From Microthrixaceae bacterium (GTDB lineage: Bacteria > Actinomycetota > Acidimicrobiia > Acidimicrobiales > Microtrichaceae), in assembly GCA_023957975.1 (NCBI GenBank), contig JAMLGM010000007.1, positions 1 to 64,000 on the forward strand: a DNA stretch of 64,000 bases. The letters run 5' to 3'. Shown one piece after another: positions 17,395 to 26,954 of the stretch (position 1 is its first letter; every line of letters begins with the position of its first letter). The position numbers and the translations under genes were made by a program. The notes beneath the pieces were generated by a model. The model saw nothing but the letters and a program-made list of their open reading frames with translations. It ran no database searches and was not told where the DNA came from.

Positions 17395-18894
17395 TCATTG
17401 GCGTATCGGTGGTTGGGGTGGTTTGGTCGGGGTGAGTGAGAGTTGCCCGGCGGTGGCTCGCCTGGCCCTCGTCGCTCCACCGGTTCGGCTGCTCCTGCCC
17501 GAGTTTCGGCCTGTGTTTGACCTGCGGGCGTCGTGGGGTCGGTACATGCGGGTGTCGGGGGTGGCGGCCATGCGGTCGTAGCGGCGGCGGATGGTGGCGA
17601 TCGCGTCGCCCAAATCGACGGTCCCGCCGCGGACTTTCACCTTCGGTCGGGCCGGGGGTTCGGGTTGGGTGGCGAGTTCTTCGGGGATGGGGCCTTGGCG
17701 TTGAACACCGTGTTGTTGTCCCCAGATGGTGATGCCACAGGGGTGGGTGTAGAGGGTCCAACCATCGGTGGTGATGTGCATGGCCCATCCGACGCGGTGC
17801 ACCAGGCCGTGGTGGTGTCGGCACAGACACGCCAGGTTGTTCACCGCGGTGGCACCGCCGTTGCGGTGGTGGCGGACGTGGTGGGTCTCGGTTTGTTGTG
17901 CGGGTGCTTCGCAGCCGGGAAAACAACACCCCCCATCCCGTGCGGCGAGTGCGGCGCGTTGAGCATCGGTGGCGAGCCGTACGGAGTGGCCGACATCCAA
18001 CGGTTGGCCCAACGAGTCCAACAGGACAGCGCGTAGTTCTGGGTCACACATCATCCGTTCGATCACGTCCGCGGTGAGTGGATCACCCGTAGGCGAATAC
18101 GCGCGTGGTTGGCCGTGTTCGTCGGCCTGCAAGATGATGGTGACTTCTGCGGTTCCTGGCCGGTAGTTACCCGACAGGGTGAACTGGGTGCCGAACCGGC
18201 ACAGGTCCATCAACGCTTTCGCCCGTAGTTGGGATTCTGATGTTGTCGGTGACCGGTCGAATTGTTCGGCGTCGTTGCGGACCTGTTTGCGGTGACGGTT
18301 GGTGGCGTCGTTGATGGCTTGGCGTACAACTTCGGCGTAGTCGCCGAAGAACTCTCCGACGATTTCTACGCCGATGACACCGTCGGGGCCGTGGATGTCG
18401 CGTAGGTCGAGCCAGGACTTTTCGGCTGGTGGGGCGGGTTCGGTGCCGTCGGTGTCGACGAGGCGTGCCAGCGCGGCGATGATCTTTTCCCATTTCGCGA
18501 ACGTCAAATGTTCGGCCAAATCCAACATGGGTCCGGCGTTGTCGGACCAGGTGGGTTCGATCCGCGGGTTCGACCACCGTCCGATCACGACCAGATGGTC
18601 AAACCCCGCAACACCGGAACGGAGCCGGTCCAACACCTCGGGCCGATACCGGCGCCGCACCGCCCGAGCCACCGAAACACGTCGGGCCGCGGTCACACCG
18701 GAACAACGAGCCGTCTTCGACACCCACGCTTTGGCGGACAGGCCTTCGACGATGTCGGTCATCCCAACAGCATCCAACTCGCCCAACACGTCGATCATGT
18801 GCAGATCCAAACGCCGTTGCAGTTCGAACAACACCGCCACATCGTCGATCCCGGAACCCAGGTTATTCAGTTCGCTGTCGAAGCCCTCGAACAT
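17395..18894 (-). CDS. DUF222 / HNH endonuclease domain protein (13E12 type)
   Basis: About 499 residues. The N-terminal two-thirds is DUF222 (WVSKTARCSGVTAARRVSVA and onward). The C-terminal HNH nuclease has CCFPGCEAP, then THHVRHHRNGG and NNLACLCRHHHGLVH, giving two Cys pairs and the catalytic His cluster. Such genes are abundant, repeated families in high-GC actinobacteria and are often regarded as selfish or recombination-associated; their function is unknown. The open frame begins at a TTG at 18924, but ATG 18894 (MFEGFDSE) is the family-like start. The tail after the HNH is basic and low complexity. Confidence 0.85.
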   Translation of the reverse strand: MFEGFDSELNNLGSGIDDVAVLFELQRRLDLHMIDVLGELDAVGMTDIVEGLSAKAWVSKTARCSGVTAARRVSVARAVRRRYRPEVLDRLRSGVAGFDHLVVIGRWSNPRIEPTWSDNAGPMLDLAEHLTFAKWEKIIAALARLVDTDGTEPAPPAEKSWLDLRDIHGPDGVIGVEIVGEFFGDYAEVVRQAINDATNRHRKQVRNDAEQFDRSPTTSESQLRAKALMDLCRFGTQFTLSGNYRPGTAEVTIILQADEHGQPRAYSPTGDPLTADVIERMMCDPELRAVLLDSLGQPLDVGHSVRLATDAQRAALAARDGGCCFPGCEAPAQQTETHHVRHHRNGGATAVNNLACLCRHHHGLVHRVGWAMHITTDGWTLYTHPCGITIWGQQHGVQRQGPIPEELATQPEPPARPKVKVRGGTVDLGDAIATIRRRYDRMAATPDTRMYRPHDARRSNTGRNSGRSSRTGGATRARRATAGQLSLTPTKPPQPPIRQ

Positions 18895-18985
18895 ATGTAT
18901 GACACTAAACGGAACCCCTGACAACGAAGCCCGAGACAGCCAAGCCCGAGACAGCCAAACCCCAGAAACTGCGAGGCGTCAGCGT

Positions 18986-21025
18986 TCAGCCGGCCGAATG
19001 GGCGACGAATTCCCCCACCATCCACTGCGCGTACTGAGTGAGCGCGCTGCCCGTGAAGTGCGTGCCGTCGGGTCGATCCTTGGTCCCGCGGCCTCGGGCC
19101 GCCTCCCATCCCACGGTGTTCAGCACCTGTGCGCCGGTGTCGGCCGCGACGTTGAGGATCGAGGCCCGCCATGCGTCGTTCCACGTCGGGTCACACGGCG
19201 AGTTGGTCTTCTTGCCGTCGCAGAAGAACAGCCCTTCCGGAGCCAGCGGGGTCGGCGGGGAAACGAGATAGACCGTGGCCCCACCGCTGGCCATCAACTC
19301 GACCGCCTCGGTGAGTTGCGCACGACGATTCGCCTCACCCGCGGCCGACATGAACGGCGGGTCGTCGATATCGCGGAAATCCGACACCAGCCCGTGGTGC
19401 ATCACCACGATGTCGAAGTCCGCAACCGCCAACGCCTCCGCCCACGTCTCGCGCCAGTTCGGGCAGTCCTCTCCCCCGAGCGAGCACCCCAGCGTGGTGC
19501 GATCCCACACCAGCACCCGGGTATCACCTAGCGACCGCATCCCGTTCGCCGCGCCACGCCCCGTGGAGTCGCCGACGAACAACACCTTGAGCTGACCGGC
19601 ACAGACGACCGAGCCCGGGTCCTCCAACTCTTCGACCGTGGCTTCGTCGAACTCGGACTCTGAACCGAACTCGGGTCCGGTCGACACCTCGGGGATGCAC
19701 GGCGGCAGCGTCGTCCCGGCGACGCTCACCCCCTGCTCCCCGCCCGGATCACCACCGGGATCGGTGCTCGGCACGATCGGGTCGACCGGATCAGCGCCCT
19801 GGTCGAGCGACTCGGAGACCTCTTCGGTCACGGTCTTGCCCTGCGGAACCGACACCACCAGTGCCACGATGGCGGCCACCAGCAACGCGGCACCTGCGAC
19901 TCGAACCGCAGGAGTGTCGCGGCGGTGCAGGAAGGTCTGTTCCACCGTTCGGTGCAGCAGGTACGCCACCGCCGGCGCCACCACGAACCCGACGGCCCAG
20001 CGGACCGCCGGCGCAACGTCGAGGGGCAGGGCGACGATGAGTGGCCAGTGAACCAAGTACAGAGCGAACGAGATTCGCCCGACCCACGCCAGCGCCGACA
20101 CAACCGGGTGGCCGTCGTCCACGCACAGCGCTGCGGCCACGACGACGGCACCGACGACCGCCAGCCCAGCGAATCCTCCGAACGTCGCCGTAACCCCTTC
20201 GGGGTGGACCTTGAACGCCAAGGCCACGAACCCCACCAACGCCACCGAGCCGGCCACCACCAGCACCCATCGCCTCGACTCCCCCACCGGGGCCTCGAAG
20301 GGTCGAACCCGAAGCAGCCACGCCAGCACGGCGCCGATCACCAACGCGACGACTCGGGTGTCTGAGCCCAGGTACCCGCGGGCGAACGACCCGGCCGCCT
20401 CGTTCGCGAGGACGGATGCCACGATCATCACCACAAGCCCAGCGGGAAACCAACCGGCCGCACGGCGCCTCAACAACCACATCACCACGAGTGGCCAGAC
20501 CACGAAAAACTGTTCCTCGATCGCCAGGCTCCAGTAATGCTGAAACGGCGAGGGACCGACGAAGGCCGTGACGTACCCACCGGAGTTGATCTGGTGCCAG
20601 TTGGCGACCTGCGCAATCGCCGCCAGCGCCGAGGACGGCAACCCCCGTTGCTGGTCCGGAGACCACACATTTCCCAGCCCGGCCAGACAGATGAGCGCCA
20701 CGACCGTCCAGCCGAGGGGCCACAGCCGACGGATTCGCCGCACGTAGAACGATCTCAGGTCGATGCGCTGTGATCGCCCGTGTTCGACCAACAACAGCGT
20801 GGTGATCAAATAGCCGGAGAGGACGAAAAACAGGTCGACGCCGATGAATCCGCCGGGAACCACGACCGGGTCGACGTGGTACGCGATGACGAGCGCGACG
20901 GCAATACCCCGCAGTGCATCAAGCGATGTCCGCCGGCGAGCACCGCCACGGGCGCCACCCCCGGCACCGGTAGCACCAGCAGCAGCGCCATCTCCGGCAC
21001 CAGCCTCGATCGAGGTCACGACCAT
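18986..21025 (-). CDS. OafA-type membrane O-acyltransferase with SGNH domain
   Basis: 679 residues. An N-terminal Gly/Ala-rich leader is followed by the acyltransferase-3 membrane domain: RRTSLDALRGIAVALVIAYH, GFIGVDLFFVLSGYLI, RRIRRLWP and HYWSLAIEEQFF, with about ten membrane spans to about residue 400. A linker leads to an extracytoplasmic SGNH domain with LKVLFVGDSTGRGA (Ser nucleophile block) and DGTHFTG near the C-terminus (Asp/His pair). Such proteins transfer acyl groups to cell-surface glycans or lipids. It follows three lipoprotein genes on the same strand. The acceptor is unknown. Confidence 0.9.
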   Translation of the reverse strand: MVVTSIEAGAGDGAAAGATGAGGGARGGARRRTSLDALRGIAVALVIAYHVDPVVVPGGFIGVDLFFVLSGYLITTLLLVEHGRSQRIDLRSFYVRRIRRLWPLGWTVVALICLAGLGNVWSPDQQRGLPSSALAAIAQVANWHQINSGGYVTAFVGPSPFQHYWSLAIEEQFFVVWPLVVMWLLRRRAAGWFPAGLVVMIVASVLANEAAGSFARGYLGSDTRVVALVIGAVLAWLLRVRPFEAPVGESRRWVLVVAGSVALVGFVALAFKVHPEGVTATFGGFAGLAVVGAVVVAAALCVDDGHPVVSALAWVGRISFALYLVHWPLIVALPLDVAPAVRWAVGFVVAPAVAYLLHRTVEQTFLHRRDTPAVRVAGAALLVAAIVALVVSVPQGKTVTEEVSESLDQGADPVDPIVPSTDPGGDPGGEQGVSVAGTTLPPCIPEVSTGPEFGSESEFDEATVEELEDPGSVVCAGQLKVLFVGDSTGRGAANGMRSLGDTRVLVWDRTTLGCSLGGEDCPNWRETWAEALAVADFDIVVMHHGLVSDFRDIDDPPFMSAAGEANRRAQLTEAVELMASGGATVYLVSPPTPLAPEGLFFCDGKKTNSPCDPTWNDAWRASILNVAADTGAQVLNTVGWEAARGRGTKDRPDGTHFTGSALTQYAQWMVGEFVAHSAG

Positions 21026-21061
21026 CGTTCGACTCCCCGAACGCCTACGATGCGCGGCGGC

Positions 21062-21646
21062 TCAGAGGCAGTTGCTTCCCAGCCACAGACTGATGACCTC
21101 GGCAGATTTCACGAATTCCTCCCCGGTCACCAACGTCCGCACCTGGTTCGCCGCCTCGTTCGACGTCGGGTTGGTCGCATAGCGATCGACGACGTCGAGG
21201 ACATCGATCAGCGTCTCGCGCTGCACTCGGAGCGCAGCGATCATCGTCGAATCGTCCTGCGGGATCAGGTTGATCGTGTGGTTGTACACCGCCGTCACTC
21301 CACTCGACAGGGCGCGGCGCACCGCGGAACTGGCGAGCGAACTGCCGTCGAGGGTGTAATCCTGAATCGCGTTCTCGTTCAGGATCGCGCAGGGATCGTC
21401 GACGCCGAGCAGGCGATTCACCAACGCCTGAACCTGACCGACCGCCTCGGCACTCGCCACCGACCCGGCGTCGGCCAACCGATCGTCGGAAATTCGCCGG
21501 ATCGTCGTACTCGTCGTGTCGGAAAGATCGACGTCGCGGGTCCGCGTGCACCCGACCGCCGCCGAACCGAACAACGACACCACCGTGAACGTCGCAATCA
21601 CGGCGACGGTCGAGGTGGGTCGACCTCCGAATCGGGTCCTCACCAC
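21062..21646 (-). CDS. Small lipoprotein, member A of a tandem trio
   Basis: 194 residues. A signal peptide ends with Cys33 in GSAAVGC, which would be lipidated. The mature part is mainly helical, with VDDPCAILNENAIQDY holding one Cys and the C-terminus ending SNCL, so a disulfide between these two is plausible. It resembles the next two upstream genes in length, order of features and these two Cys positions. No known domain was recognised. It lies 36 bases before the acyltransferase gene and could be co-transcribed with it. Confidence 0.65.
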   Translation of the reverse strand: MVRTRFGGRPTSTVAVIATFTVVSLFGSAAVGCTRTRDVDLSDTTSTTIRRISDDRLADAGSVASAEAVGQVQALVNRLLGVDDPCAILNENAIQDYTLDGSSLASSAVRRALSSGVTAVYNHTINLIPQDDSTMIAALRVQRETLIDVLDVVDRYATNPTSNEAANQVRTLVTGEEFVKSAEVISLWLGSNCL

Positions 21647-21677
21647 TCAGCATCCTCCGTCAACCGCGTGTCGGGTC

Positions 21678-22295
21678 TCATCCGCATTTGACCGAGGTCC
21701 ACTGCGCTATTTCCTCTTGAGCGTGAACGAACCCGGTGTCGTGATACGCCAGCGACGCCGCATCCTTGTCACCCGAGGACACCGACTCGGCCATTTCCTC
21801 GATCCGGTCGGTGACCAGATCCCAGTCCTCGGCGAGCGCCGACGGAACGATTCGGCTGCTCAGCCCCATCACCCGGACGACCAGGCGCATCGCTTCGGCG
21901 AGGACGTCGTCGTTCTCGGCGCTCAAACGAACCGACATCAGCAGGTCCCACACGACACACAGGTCGCCGGATTCCAACGCTCGGTCGAGGGTCGCTGCGA
22001 ACTGTTCATCGGCTGCGGAACCGCCACGACTCGCGTTCGCGGCGCGCACCGACGGCGAGCTCGCCGCCTCGGAAGAGTTCGCCACCGATTCCTCGCCCGC
22101 AACCGAGTCCTCGCTCGATCCCGAACCTTCGCCCGACACCTCCGCGGCAAGGCCCACCGACGATGTCGGGGCCGAGGTGTCGCCGGCGACGAGTTCGATT
22201 CTGCGCACCCCATCGGCCGTGCTGCGTGCGCAACCCAAGGTCACACAGATCACGACCCCGACGACGATCACCATATTGCGTTGAGCGGATGTCAT
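21678..22295 (-). CDS. Small lipoprotein, member B of a tandem trio
   Basis: 205 residues. The signal ends in VTLGC (Cys22). A Ser/Glu/Ala-rich linker of about 75 residues follows, then a helical domain with ALESGDLCVVWDLLMSV and the C-terminus WTSVKCG. GDLC and the penultimate-type Cys match member C closely and member A loosely. Function is unknown; surface-exposed by prediction. The 31-base gap to member A suggests one transcript. Confidence 0.65.
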   Translation of the reverse strand: MTSAQRNMVIVVGVVICVTLGCARSTADGVRRIELVAGDTSAPTSSVGLAAEVSGEGSGSSEDSVAGEESVANSSEAASSPSVRAANASRGGSAADEQFAATLDRALESGDLCVVWDLLMSVRLSAENDDVLAEAMRLVVRVMGLSSRIVPSALAEDWDLVTDRIEEMAESVSSGDKDAASLAYHDTGFVHAQEEIAQWTSVKCG

Positions 22296-22469
22296 CGGGG
22301 TGCTCCGTAGGCGAGCCGGGACTCGGTGTGTTTCGCGTCCCTGGGCTCACGAGTGCAAGCAGGCTTGCGATCAGTCAGTCCGTCGGTACCGACCCTGCAG
22401 CATACGGAAGATCCCCGAACACTCAAGGCCCAATGTATGAACGCTCTCACCGAAACCACACGCTGAGAC

Positions 22470-23057
22470 TCATGCGCCAGTGTTCGGGCCTGCCTCGCCG
22501 CAACGCACCCGGTCGAACCGTTCGAGGTTGCGCAGCGCCGAGGTCGCCTGGTCGGAGCGCAGCGCGGCGACGAGCACCGGATTGGTCAGGTCGCCCGGGA
22601 GCCTCGTCAGTTCGGTTGCCGCGACGTTCAACGCGTCACCGACCGCCTCCCAGTCGCGGACCAGCGTCGGAAAATCGGCGTCGTCGGTCGGCACGAGGTC
22701 GGCGGAGGATCCGACCATCGCGGCGAGGTTCTGGTAGAGCTCGCCTTCCTCGTCGCTCGCCTCGGCATCGCCGCCGGCCGAGGTTGGAAGGGGCATCATC
22801 AGCGCCCCGACGAGCTCGCACAGGTCGCCGGAGTCGCGCGCCCGCTGCACCGCGTCGAGCGCCTCGGTCGCGGTGATCACCCGCGAGGGCGGCTCGTGCC
22901 CAGCGGCCGCGACCGTGCTGGTGGTCGGAAGCTGCACGCCACCGACGACGCCGTCGTCGGAGCTGCACGCGAGCGTCGGCACCGACAACGCTGCGGTCAC
23001 CACTGCACAGAGCACAGCGCGCGCCACCGGCCGCCGTTTCACACCGGCCACGATCAC
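22470..23057 (-). CDS. Small lipoprotein, member C of a tandem trio
   Basis: 195 residues from a GTG that overlaps the gatB stop (GTGA); GTG 23051 or 23044 are alternatives. The signal ends in SVPTLAC (Cys31). The mature part has ARDSGDLCELVGALMM, an acidic stretch DAEASDEEGELYQN and RFDRVRCGEAG near the end. It is translationally coupled to gatB, so it may simply be carried in the amidotransferase operon. A divergent duplicate of member B by motif comparison. Confidence 0.65.
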   Translation of the reverse strand: MIVAGVKRRPVARAVLCAVVTAALSVPTLACSSDDGVVGGVQLPTTSTVAAAGHEPPSRVITATEALDAVQRARDSGDLCELVGALMMPLPTSAGGDAEASDEEGELYQNLAAMVGSSADLVPTDDADFPTLVRDWEAVGDALNVAATELTRLPGDLTNPVLVAALRSDQATSALRNLERFDRVRCGEAGPNTGA

Positions 23058-24553
23058 GGCTTGTGACCGTTCAGGATCGCGGTGACCGCCTTGCCGTCCG
23101 CCTTGCCCTGGGTCGCCTTCATGACTTGACCGACAAAGAATCCGACGACCTTGCCGTCGCCGTCGCAGAATCGCTGGAACTCCTCGGGGTGCTTGGCGAT
23201 CAGGTCGTCGACGAGGGCCTCGATCTCGCCGCTGTCCATCGCCTCGAACCCCAGTTCCGCGGCAATGGCCGCCGGGTCGGCGCCCGGTCCGCGATCGAGC
23301 ATCTCCGCGAGCACCGTTTTGGCCTGCGTGGCGGTGACCGCTCCGCCGACCTCCATGGCGATCAGTTCGGCAAACCGGGTCGCGTTCATGTCGCGGGCAC
23401 GTTCGTCGGTGAGGTTGTGTTCCGCATGGGTGGCGGCACGCCCGGGATCGGCACCGAACCCGATGGCCTCGAGTACCAGCGCGTCGAGGTCGCGGGTCAC
23501 GATGAGCGCCGCCGCCTCGGTTCCGGCACCGGTTGCCTCGACCAGTGCGACTCGACGCTCGCGGGGCAACGCCGGCAGGGCCGCCCGCACCGATTCGATC
23601 CACGCCTCATCCGGATCGACGACCACCAGATCCGGTTCCGGGAAGTAGCGGTAGTCGGTCGCCTCCTCCTTCGTGCGCAGGGTGGAGGTTCGCCCCGCGG
23701 CGTCGTTCCAGTGACGGGTCTCTTGTTGCACCGCCTCCCCAGCGTCGATGAGATCGATCTGGCGGCGGGCCTCGTAGTCGATGGCGCGCCCGAGCGACCG
23801 CAGCGAGTTCACGTTCTTGATCTCACAGCGGGTGCCGAGGCCGTCGCCGATGCGACGGACGCTGACGTTGCAGTCGACCCGCATCGAACCCTCCTCCATC
23901 TTGCCGTCGGAGGCGCCGACCGCGACGAGGATGTCCCGCAATTCCGACACGTACGCCTTGGCCTCCTCCGCGGTGCGCAGGTCGGGCCGGCTGACGATCT
24001 CCAGCAACGGAACACCGGCGCGGTTGAAATCGATCAGGGAATACTGCGCGTCGTGGATTCGGCCGGACTCCCCGCCCATGTGGGTCGACTTGCCGGTGTC
24101 CTCCTCGAGGTGGGCGCGCTCGATGCCGATGCGGGTGCCGTCGGGCAACTCCAGCCAGCCGTCGCGGTTGATCGGAAGGTCGTACTGGCTGATCTGATAC
24201 CCCTTGGGCATATCGGGGTAGAAATAGTTCTTCCGGGCGAACACCGAACGGCCGACCGTGCAGTTGAGGGCGAGGCCGGTGCGGATGGCCAACTCGACGG
24301 CGTGACGGTTCAGCACCGGAAGCGCCCCCGGCAGCCCGAGGCTCACCGGGTCGATGTTGGTGTTGGGGTCGCCGCCGAACTCGTTGAGCGATCCGCTGAA
24401 CAACTTGGTGCGGGTCGACAGCTCGGCGTGCACCTCGAGGCCGATCACCATCTCCCACCCCTCCGGCAGCACCGGGTTCTGGGGCTGCTGTGGGCGATCG
24501 GTGGTGAACACCTCGCCGGTGCCGCCGACCGACGGCTTGATGACGTCGCTCAC
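23054..24553 (-). CDS. gatB: Asp-tRNA(Asn)/Glu-tRNA(Gln) amidotransferase subunit B
   Basis: 499 residues, the tRNA-binding and phosphorylating subunit of GatCAB, which converts misacylated Glu-tRNA(Gln) or Asp-tRNA(Asn) to the amide form. The GatB cradle is seen in VIGLEVHAEL, NYFYPDMPKGYQISQYD and FNRAGVPLLEIVSRPD. The C-terminal helical and YqeY-like tail ends ILNGHKP. The start overlaps the gatA stop by four bases. Its presence implies an indirect route to Gln-tRNA and/or Asn-tRNA. Confidence 0.96.
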   Translation of the reverse strand: MSDVIKPSVGGTGEVFTTDRPQQPQNPVLPEGWEMVIGLEVHAELSTRTKLFSGSLNEFGGDPNTNIDPVSLGLPGALPVLNRHAVELAIRTGLALNCTVGRSVFARKNYFYPDMPKGYQISQYDLPINRDGWLELPDGTRIGIERAHLEEDTGKSTHMGGESGRIHDAQYSLIDFNRAGVPLLEIVSRPDLRTAEEAKAYVSELRDILVAVGASDGKMEEGSMRVDCNVSVRRIGDGLGTRCEIKNVNSLRSLGRAIDYEARRQIDLIDAGEAVQQETRHWNDAAGRTSTLRTKEEATDYRYFPEPDLVVVDPDEAWIESVRAALPALPRERRVALVEATGAGTEAAALIVTRDLDALVLEAIGFGADPGRAATHAEHNLTDERARDMNATRFAELIAMEVGGAVTATQAKTVLAEMLDRGPGADPAAIAAELGFEAMDSGEIEALVDDLIAKHPEEFQRFCDGDGKVVGFFVGQVMKATQGKADGKAVTAILNGHKP

Positions 24554-26022
24554 TTCGACACCTCCAACGGATTCGGCGTTCGCAACGCCGGCGCAGCAGC
24601 TTCGAGCACCGCGGCGGTGCGAAACATCGCCACCTCGCCGAGTGCGGGGGCGAGGACCTGCACGCCGATCGGCAACCCGTCGCCATCGGCCCCGAACGGC
24701 ACCGACATCGCCGGGTGCCCCGCCAGGTTGGTCGGAATCGTGCAGATGTCGTTGAGGTACATGGTCAGCGGGTCATCGACGTTGGCACCGATCGCGAACG
24801 CGGTGGTCGGCGAGGTCGGGGTCAACAACACGTCGACGGTGCCGTAGGCGGCCGCGAAGTCGTTCATCACGAGCGTTCGAACCTTCTGTGCGGTGCCGTA
24901 GTAGGCGTCGTAGTAGCCCGCCGACAGTGCGTAGGTGCCCAACATGATGCGGTTCTTGACCTCGGCACCGAAACCGGCGGTGCGGCTGCGGTCATACATC
25001 TCCGGAGTGGTCGCAGCGTCGACACGCTGGCCGAACCGAACGCCGTCGAAGCGGCTGAGGTTCGAACTCGCCTCCGCCGGGGCCAGGATGTAGTAGGCGC
25101 TCAGGGCCTGTTCGACCGTGGGAATCGAGACCTCCTCGATCGTTGCACCGGCGGAGGCGAGTGCCGCTGCGGCCTCGTCGATTCGAGCGCGGATCTCGGG
25201 GGCGATCCCCTCGCCGAGCAGTTCTCGTGGCAGGCCGACCCGCAGGCCCTCGACCCCGTCGCCGAGGCGATCCGACAGCGCGGGGAACGCCTCGGGAATC
25301 GAGGTCGAGTCGTTCGGGTCGTGGCCCGCGATCGCTTCGAGCAGCGCCGCCGCATCGGCGACGTTGCGGGCGAAGGGTCCGATCTGGTCGAGCGAGCTCG
25401 CGTAGGCGACGAGCCCGGCGCGGCTCACCGAACCGTAGGTCGGCTTGACGCCTACCACGCCGCAGAACCCGGCCGGTTGGCGAATCGACCCGCCGGTATC
25501 GGAGCCGAGTGCGAGGGCGACGTTGCCGGCGGCGACGGTCGCCGCCGATCCACCCGAGCTGCCCCCGGGAACGCGGTCGAGGTCGTGGGGGTTGCGGGTG
25601 AGGGCGAACGCCGAGTTCTCGGTGGAGGACCCCATGGCGAACTCGTCCATGTTGGTCTTGCCGACCATCACCGTTCCGGCCGCCGCCAAGCGGGTCATCA
25701 CCGTCGCGTCATACGGAGGCTTCCAACCCTTGAGGATCCGCGAACTGCAGGTGGTCTCGACCCCTCGGGTGCAGATGTTGTCCTTGATCGCGATCGGCAC
25801 CCCCGCCAACGCACCGACCTCCTGGCCTGCAGCGATACGGCGGTCGATCTCGGCGGCCGCGGCCCGAGCCGCCTCGTCGAGCACCAGGTTGTAGGCACCG
25901 ACCTGCGGTTCGGTCGCAGCGATGGATGCCAGCGCGTCCTCGATCACCTCGGCGGCCGACCGCTCGCCCGAGCGGATCGAGGCGGCGATCTCGAGCGCGG
26001 TCTGTGGACGTCCGGCGCTCAC
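24550..26022 (-). CDS. gatA: Asp-tRNA(Asn)/Glu-tRNA(Gln) amidotransferase subunit A
   Basis: 490 residues, the glutaminase subunit that releases ammonia for GatB. The amidase-signature triad is complete: Lys80 in PIAIKDN, the cis-Ser near 155 in GGSSGGSAA and the nucleophile Ser179 in DTGGSIRQPAG. It lies between gatC and gatB with four-base overlaps on both sides, so the three subunits are translationally coupled. Confidence 0.96.
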   Translation of the reverse strand: MSAGRPQTALEIAASIRSGERSAAEVIEDALASIAATEPQVGAYNLVLDEAARAAAAEIDRRIAAGQEVGALAGVPIAIKDNICTRGVETTCSSRILKGWKPPYDATVMTRLAAAGTVMVGKTNMDEFAMGSSTENSAFALTRNPHDLDRVPGGSSGGSAATVAAGNVALALGSDTGGSIRQPAGFCGVVGVKPTYGSVSRAGLVAYASSLDQIGPFARNVADAAALLEAIAGHDPNDSTSIPEAFPALSDRLGDGVEGLRVGLPRELLGEGIAPEIRARIDEAAAALASAGATIEEVSIPTVEQALSAYYILAPAEASSNLSRFDGVRFGQRVDAATTPEMYDRSRTAGFGAEVKNRIMLGTYALSAGYYDAYYGTAQKVRTLVMNDFAAAYGTVDVLLTPTSPTTAFAIGANVDDPLTMYLNDICTIPTNLAGHPAMSVPFGADGDGLPIGVQVLAPALGEVAMFRTAAVLEAAAPALRTPNPLEVSK

Positions 26023-26321
26023 GGCTCCTCCCCGATCACCGGAGGAACTCGAAACATGCCGTCCTCGGCGGCCGGCGCCGACGCGAGCACCTCTTCACGG
26101 TCGAGGGAGGCCGTCGCAACGTCGTCGCGAAACACGTTGACGAGCGGATAGGGATGCGCGGTGGGTTCGACCCCGTCGAGATCGAGCGCCGCCATATCGC
26201 GAGCGTGATCCAAAATGTCGCCGAGCTGAGCGGTGGCGCGCACCAGGTCCTCGTCGCTGAGAACCAGGCGCGCCAGCTTCGCCACCTGTGCGACATCGTC
26301 GCGGGAAATGCGTTCTGGCAT
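26019..26321 (-). CDS. gatC: Asp-tRNA(Asn)/Glu-tRNA(Gln) amidotransferase subunit C
   Basis: 100 residues from the ATG of MPERISRDDVAQVAKLARL. It has the typical GatC N-terminal helices and the ARDMAALDLDGVEPTAHP belt that wraps GatA and GatB, ending with the M-x-R-V-P pattern (MFRVPPVIGEEP). The frame is open to 26501, but the extension is not GatC-like and overlaps the divergent SCP2 gene. Confidence 0.94.
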   Translation of the reverse strand: MPERISRDDVAQVAKLARLVLSDEDLVRATAQLGDILDHARDMAALDLDGVEPTAHPYPLVNVFRDDVATASLDREEVLASAPAAEDGMFRVPPVIGEEP

Positions 26322-26419
26322 AGGACGACAGTCTAGGACGGCGCCTGGATCCGGCCCGCGGCACCGCAGCGGTCTACAGTGACGCCGTTCACACCCCGCG
26401 AGGAGAGAGAAGCCCGACG

Positions 26420-26824
26420 ATGGCGAAGTTCCAGTTCCTGACCCCCGAATGGGTCGAAGCAGCCAAAGCGATCCGCTCCGACTATGAGGGCACGGCATCA
26501 CCGCATCCGGTGAAGGCCAACCTGATCATCACCGAGGTGCCCTTCGGCCCCGGCGAGGAGAAGGCATTCATGGACGGCAGCGGAGAGGCGATGGAGATCG
26601 GCCTCGGCGAACTCGACAGCGCCGACCTCACGATGACGGTGGACTATCTCACCGCGAAGGCGATCATCGTCGAGGGCAACCCGCAGGCCGGCATGCAGGC
26701 GTTCATGGCCGGCAAGATCAAGGTCGTCGGCGATATGACCAAGATGATGGGACTCGCCGGCGGCGCCGTCGAAGACCCCAACGCCGCCGAGGTCGCCCAG
26801 CGCATCCAGGACATCACCGAATAG
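26420..26824 (+). CDS. SCP2 sterol-carrier domain protein
   Basis: 134 residues, a single SCP2-type lipid-binding fold. The GLGELDSADLTMTVDYLTAKAI segment and the C-terminal AFMAGKIKVVGDMTKMM are typical, the latter being the SCP2 helix that closes the hydrophobic tunnel. A GAGGAGAGA ribosome site precedes the ATG. The gene stands alone between the gat operon and a strong hairpin. It probably binds fatty-acyl or steroid-like lipids; the ligand is unknown. Confidence 0.85.
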   Translation: MAKFQFLTPEWVEAAKAIRSDYEGTASPHPVKANLIITEVPFGPGEEKAFMDGSGEAMEIGLGELDSADLTMTVDYLTAKAIIVEGNPQAGMQAFMAGKIKVVGDMTKMMGLAGGAVEDPNAAEVAQRIQDITE

Positions 26825-26857
26825 CACCGCGTCGCACCGAGTAAGCGCACGCCGCAG

Positions 26858-26909
26858 AACTCTGGGCGCGCTAGCGGGTCACATCCGACCCGCCAGCGCG
26901 CCCAGAGTT
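26858..26909. terminator. Strong bidirectional hairpin terminator
   Basis: Two 23-base arms beginning AACTCTGGGCGCGCT pair with a single G-T-type mismatch around the loop ACATCC. On the plus strand the stem is followed by GATTTTCC. It lies between the convergent SCP2 gene and the MFS gene, so it can serve both. Confidence 0.8.
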
Positions 26910-26954
26910 GATTTTCCACGCGTACGCGAGCCGTGCTCGGTACCCGATCGTGGC

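Noticed and set aside
14786..17929. GH3 gene extended to 1047 residues
   Set aside because: The extra 212 codons overlap the HNH gene on the same strand in another frame and are low-complexity; the ATG at 17293 fits the family.
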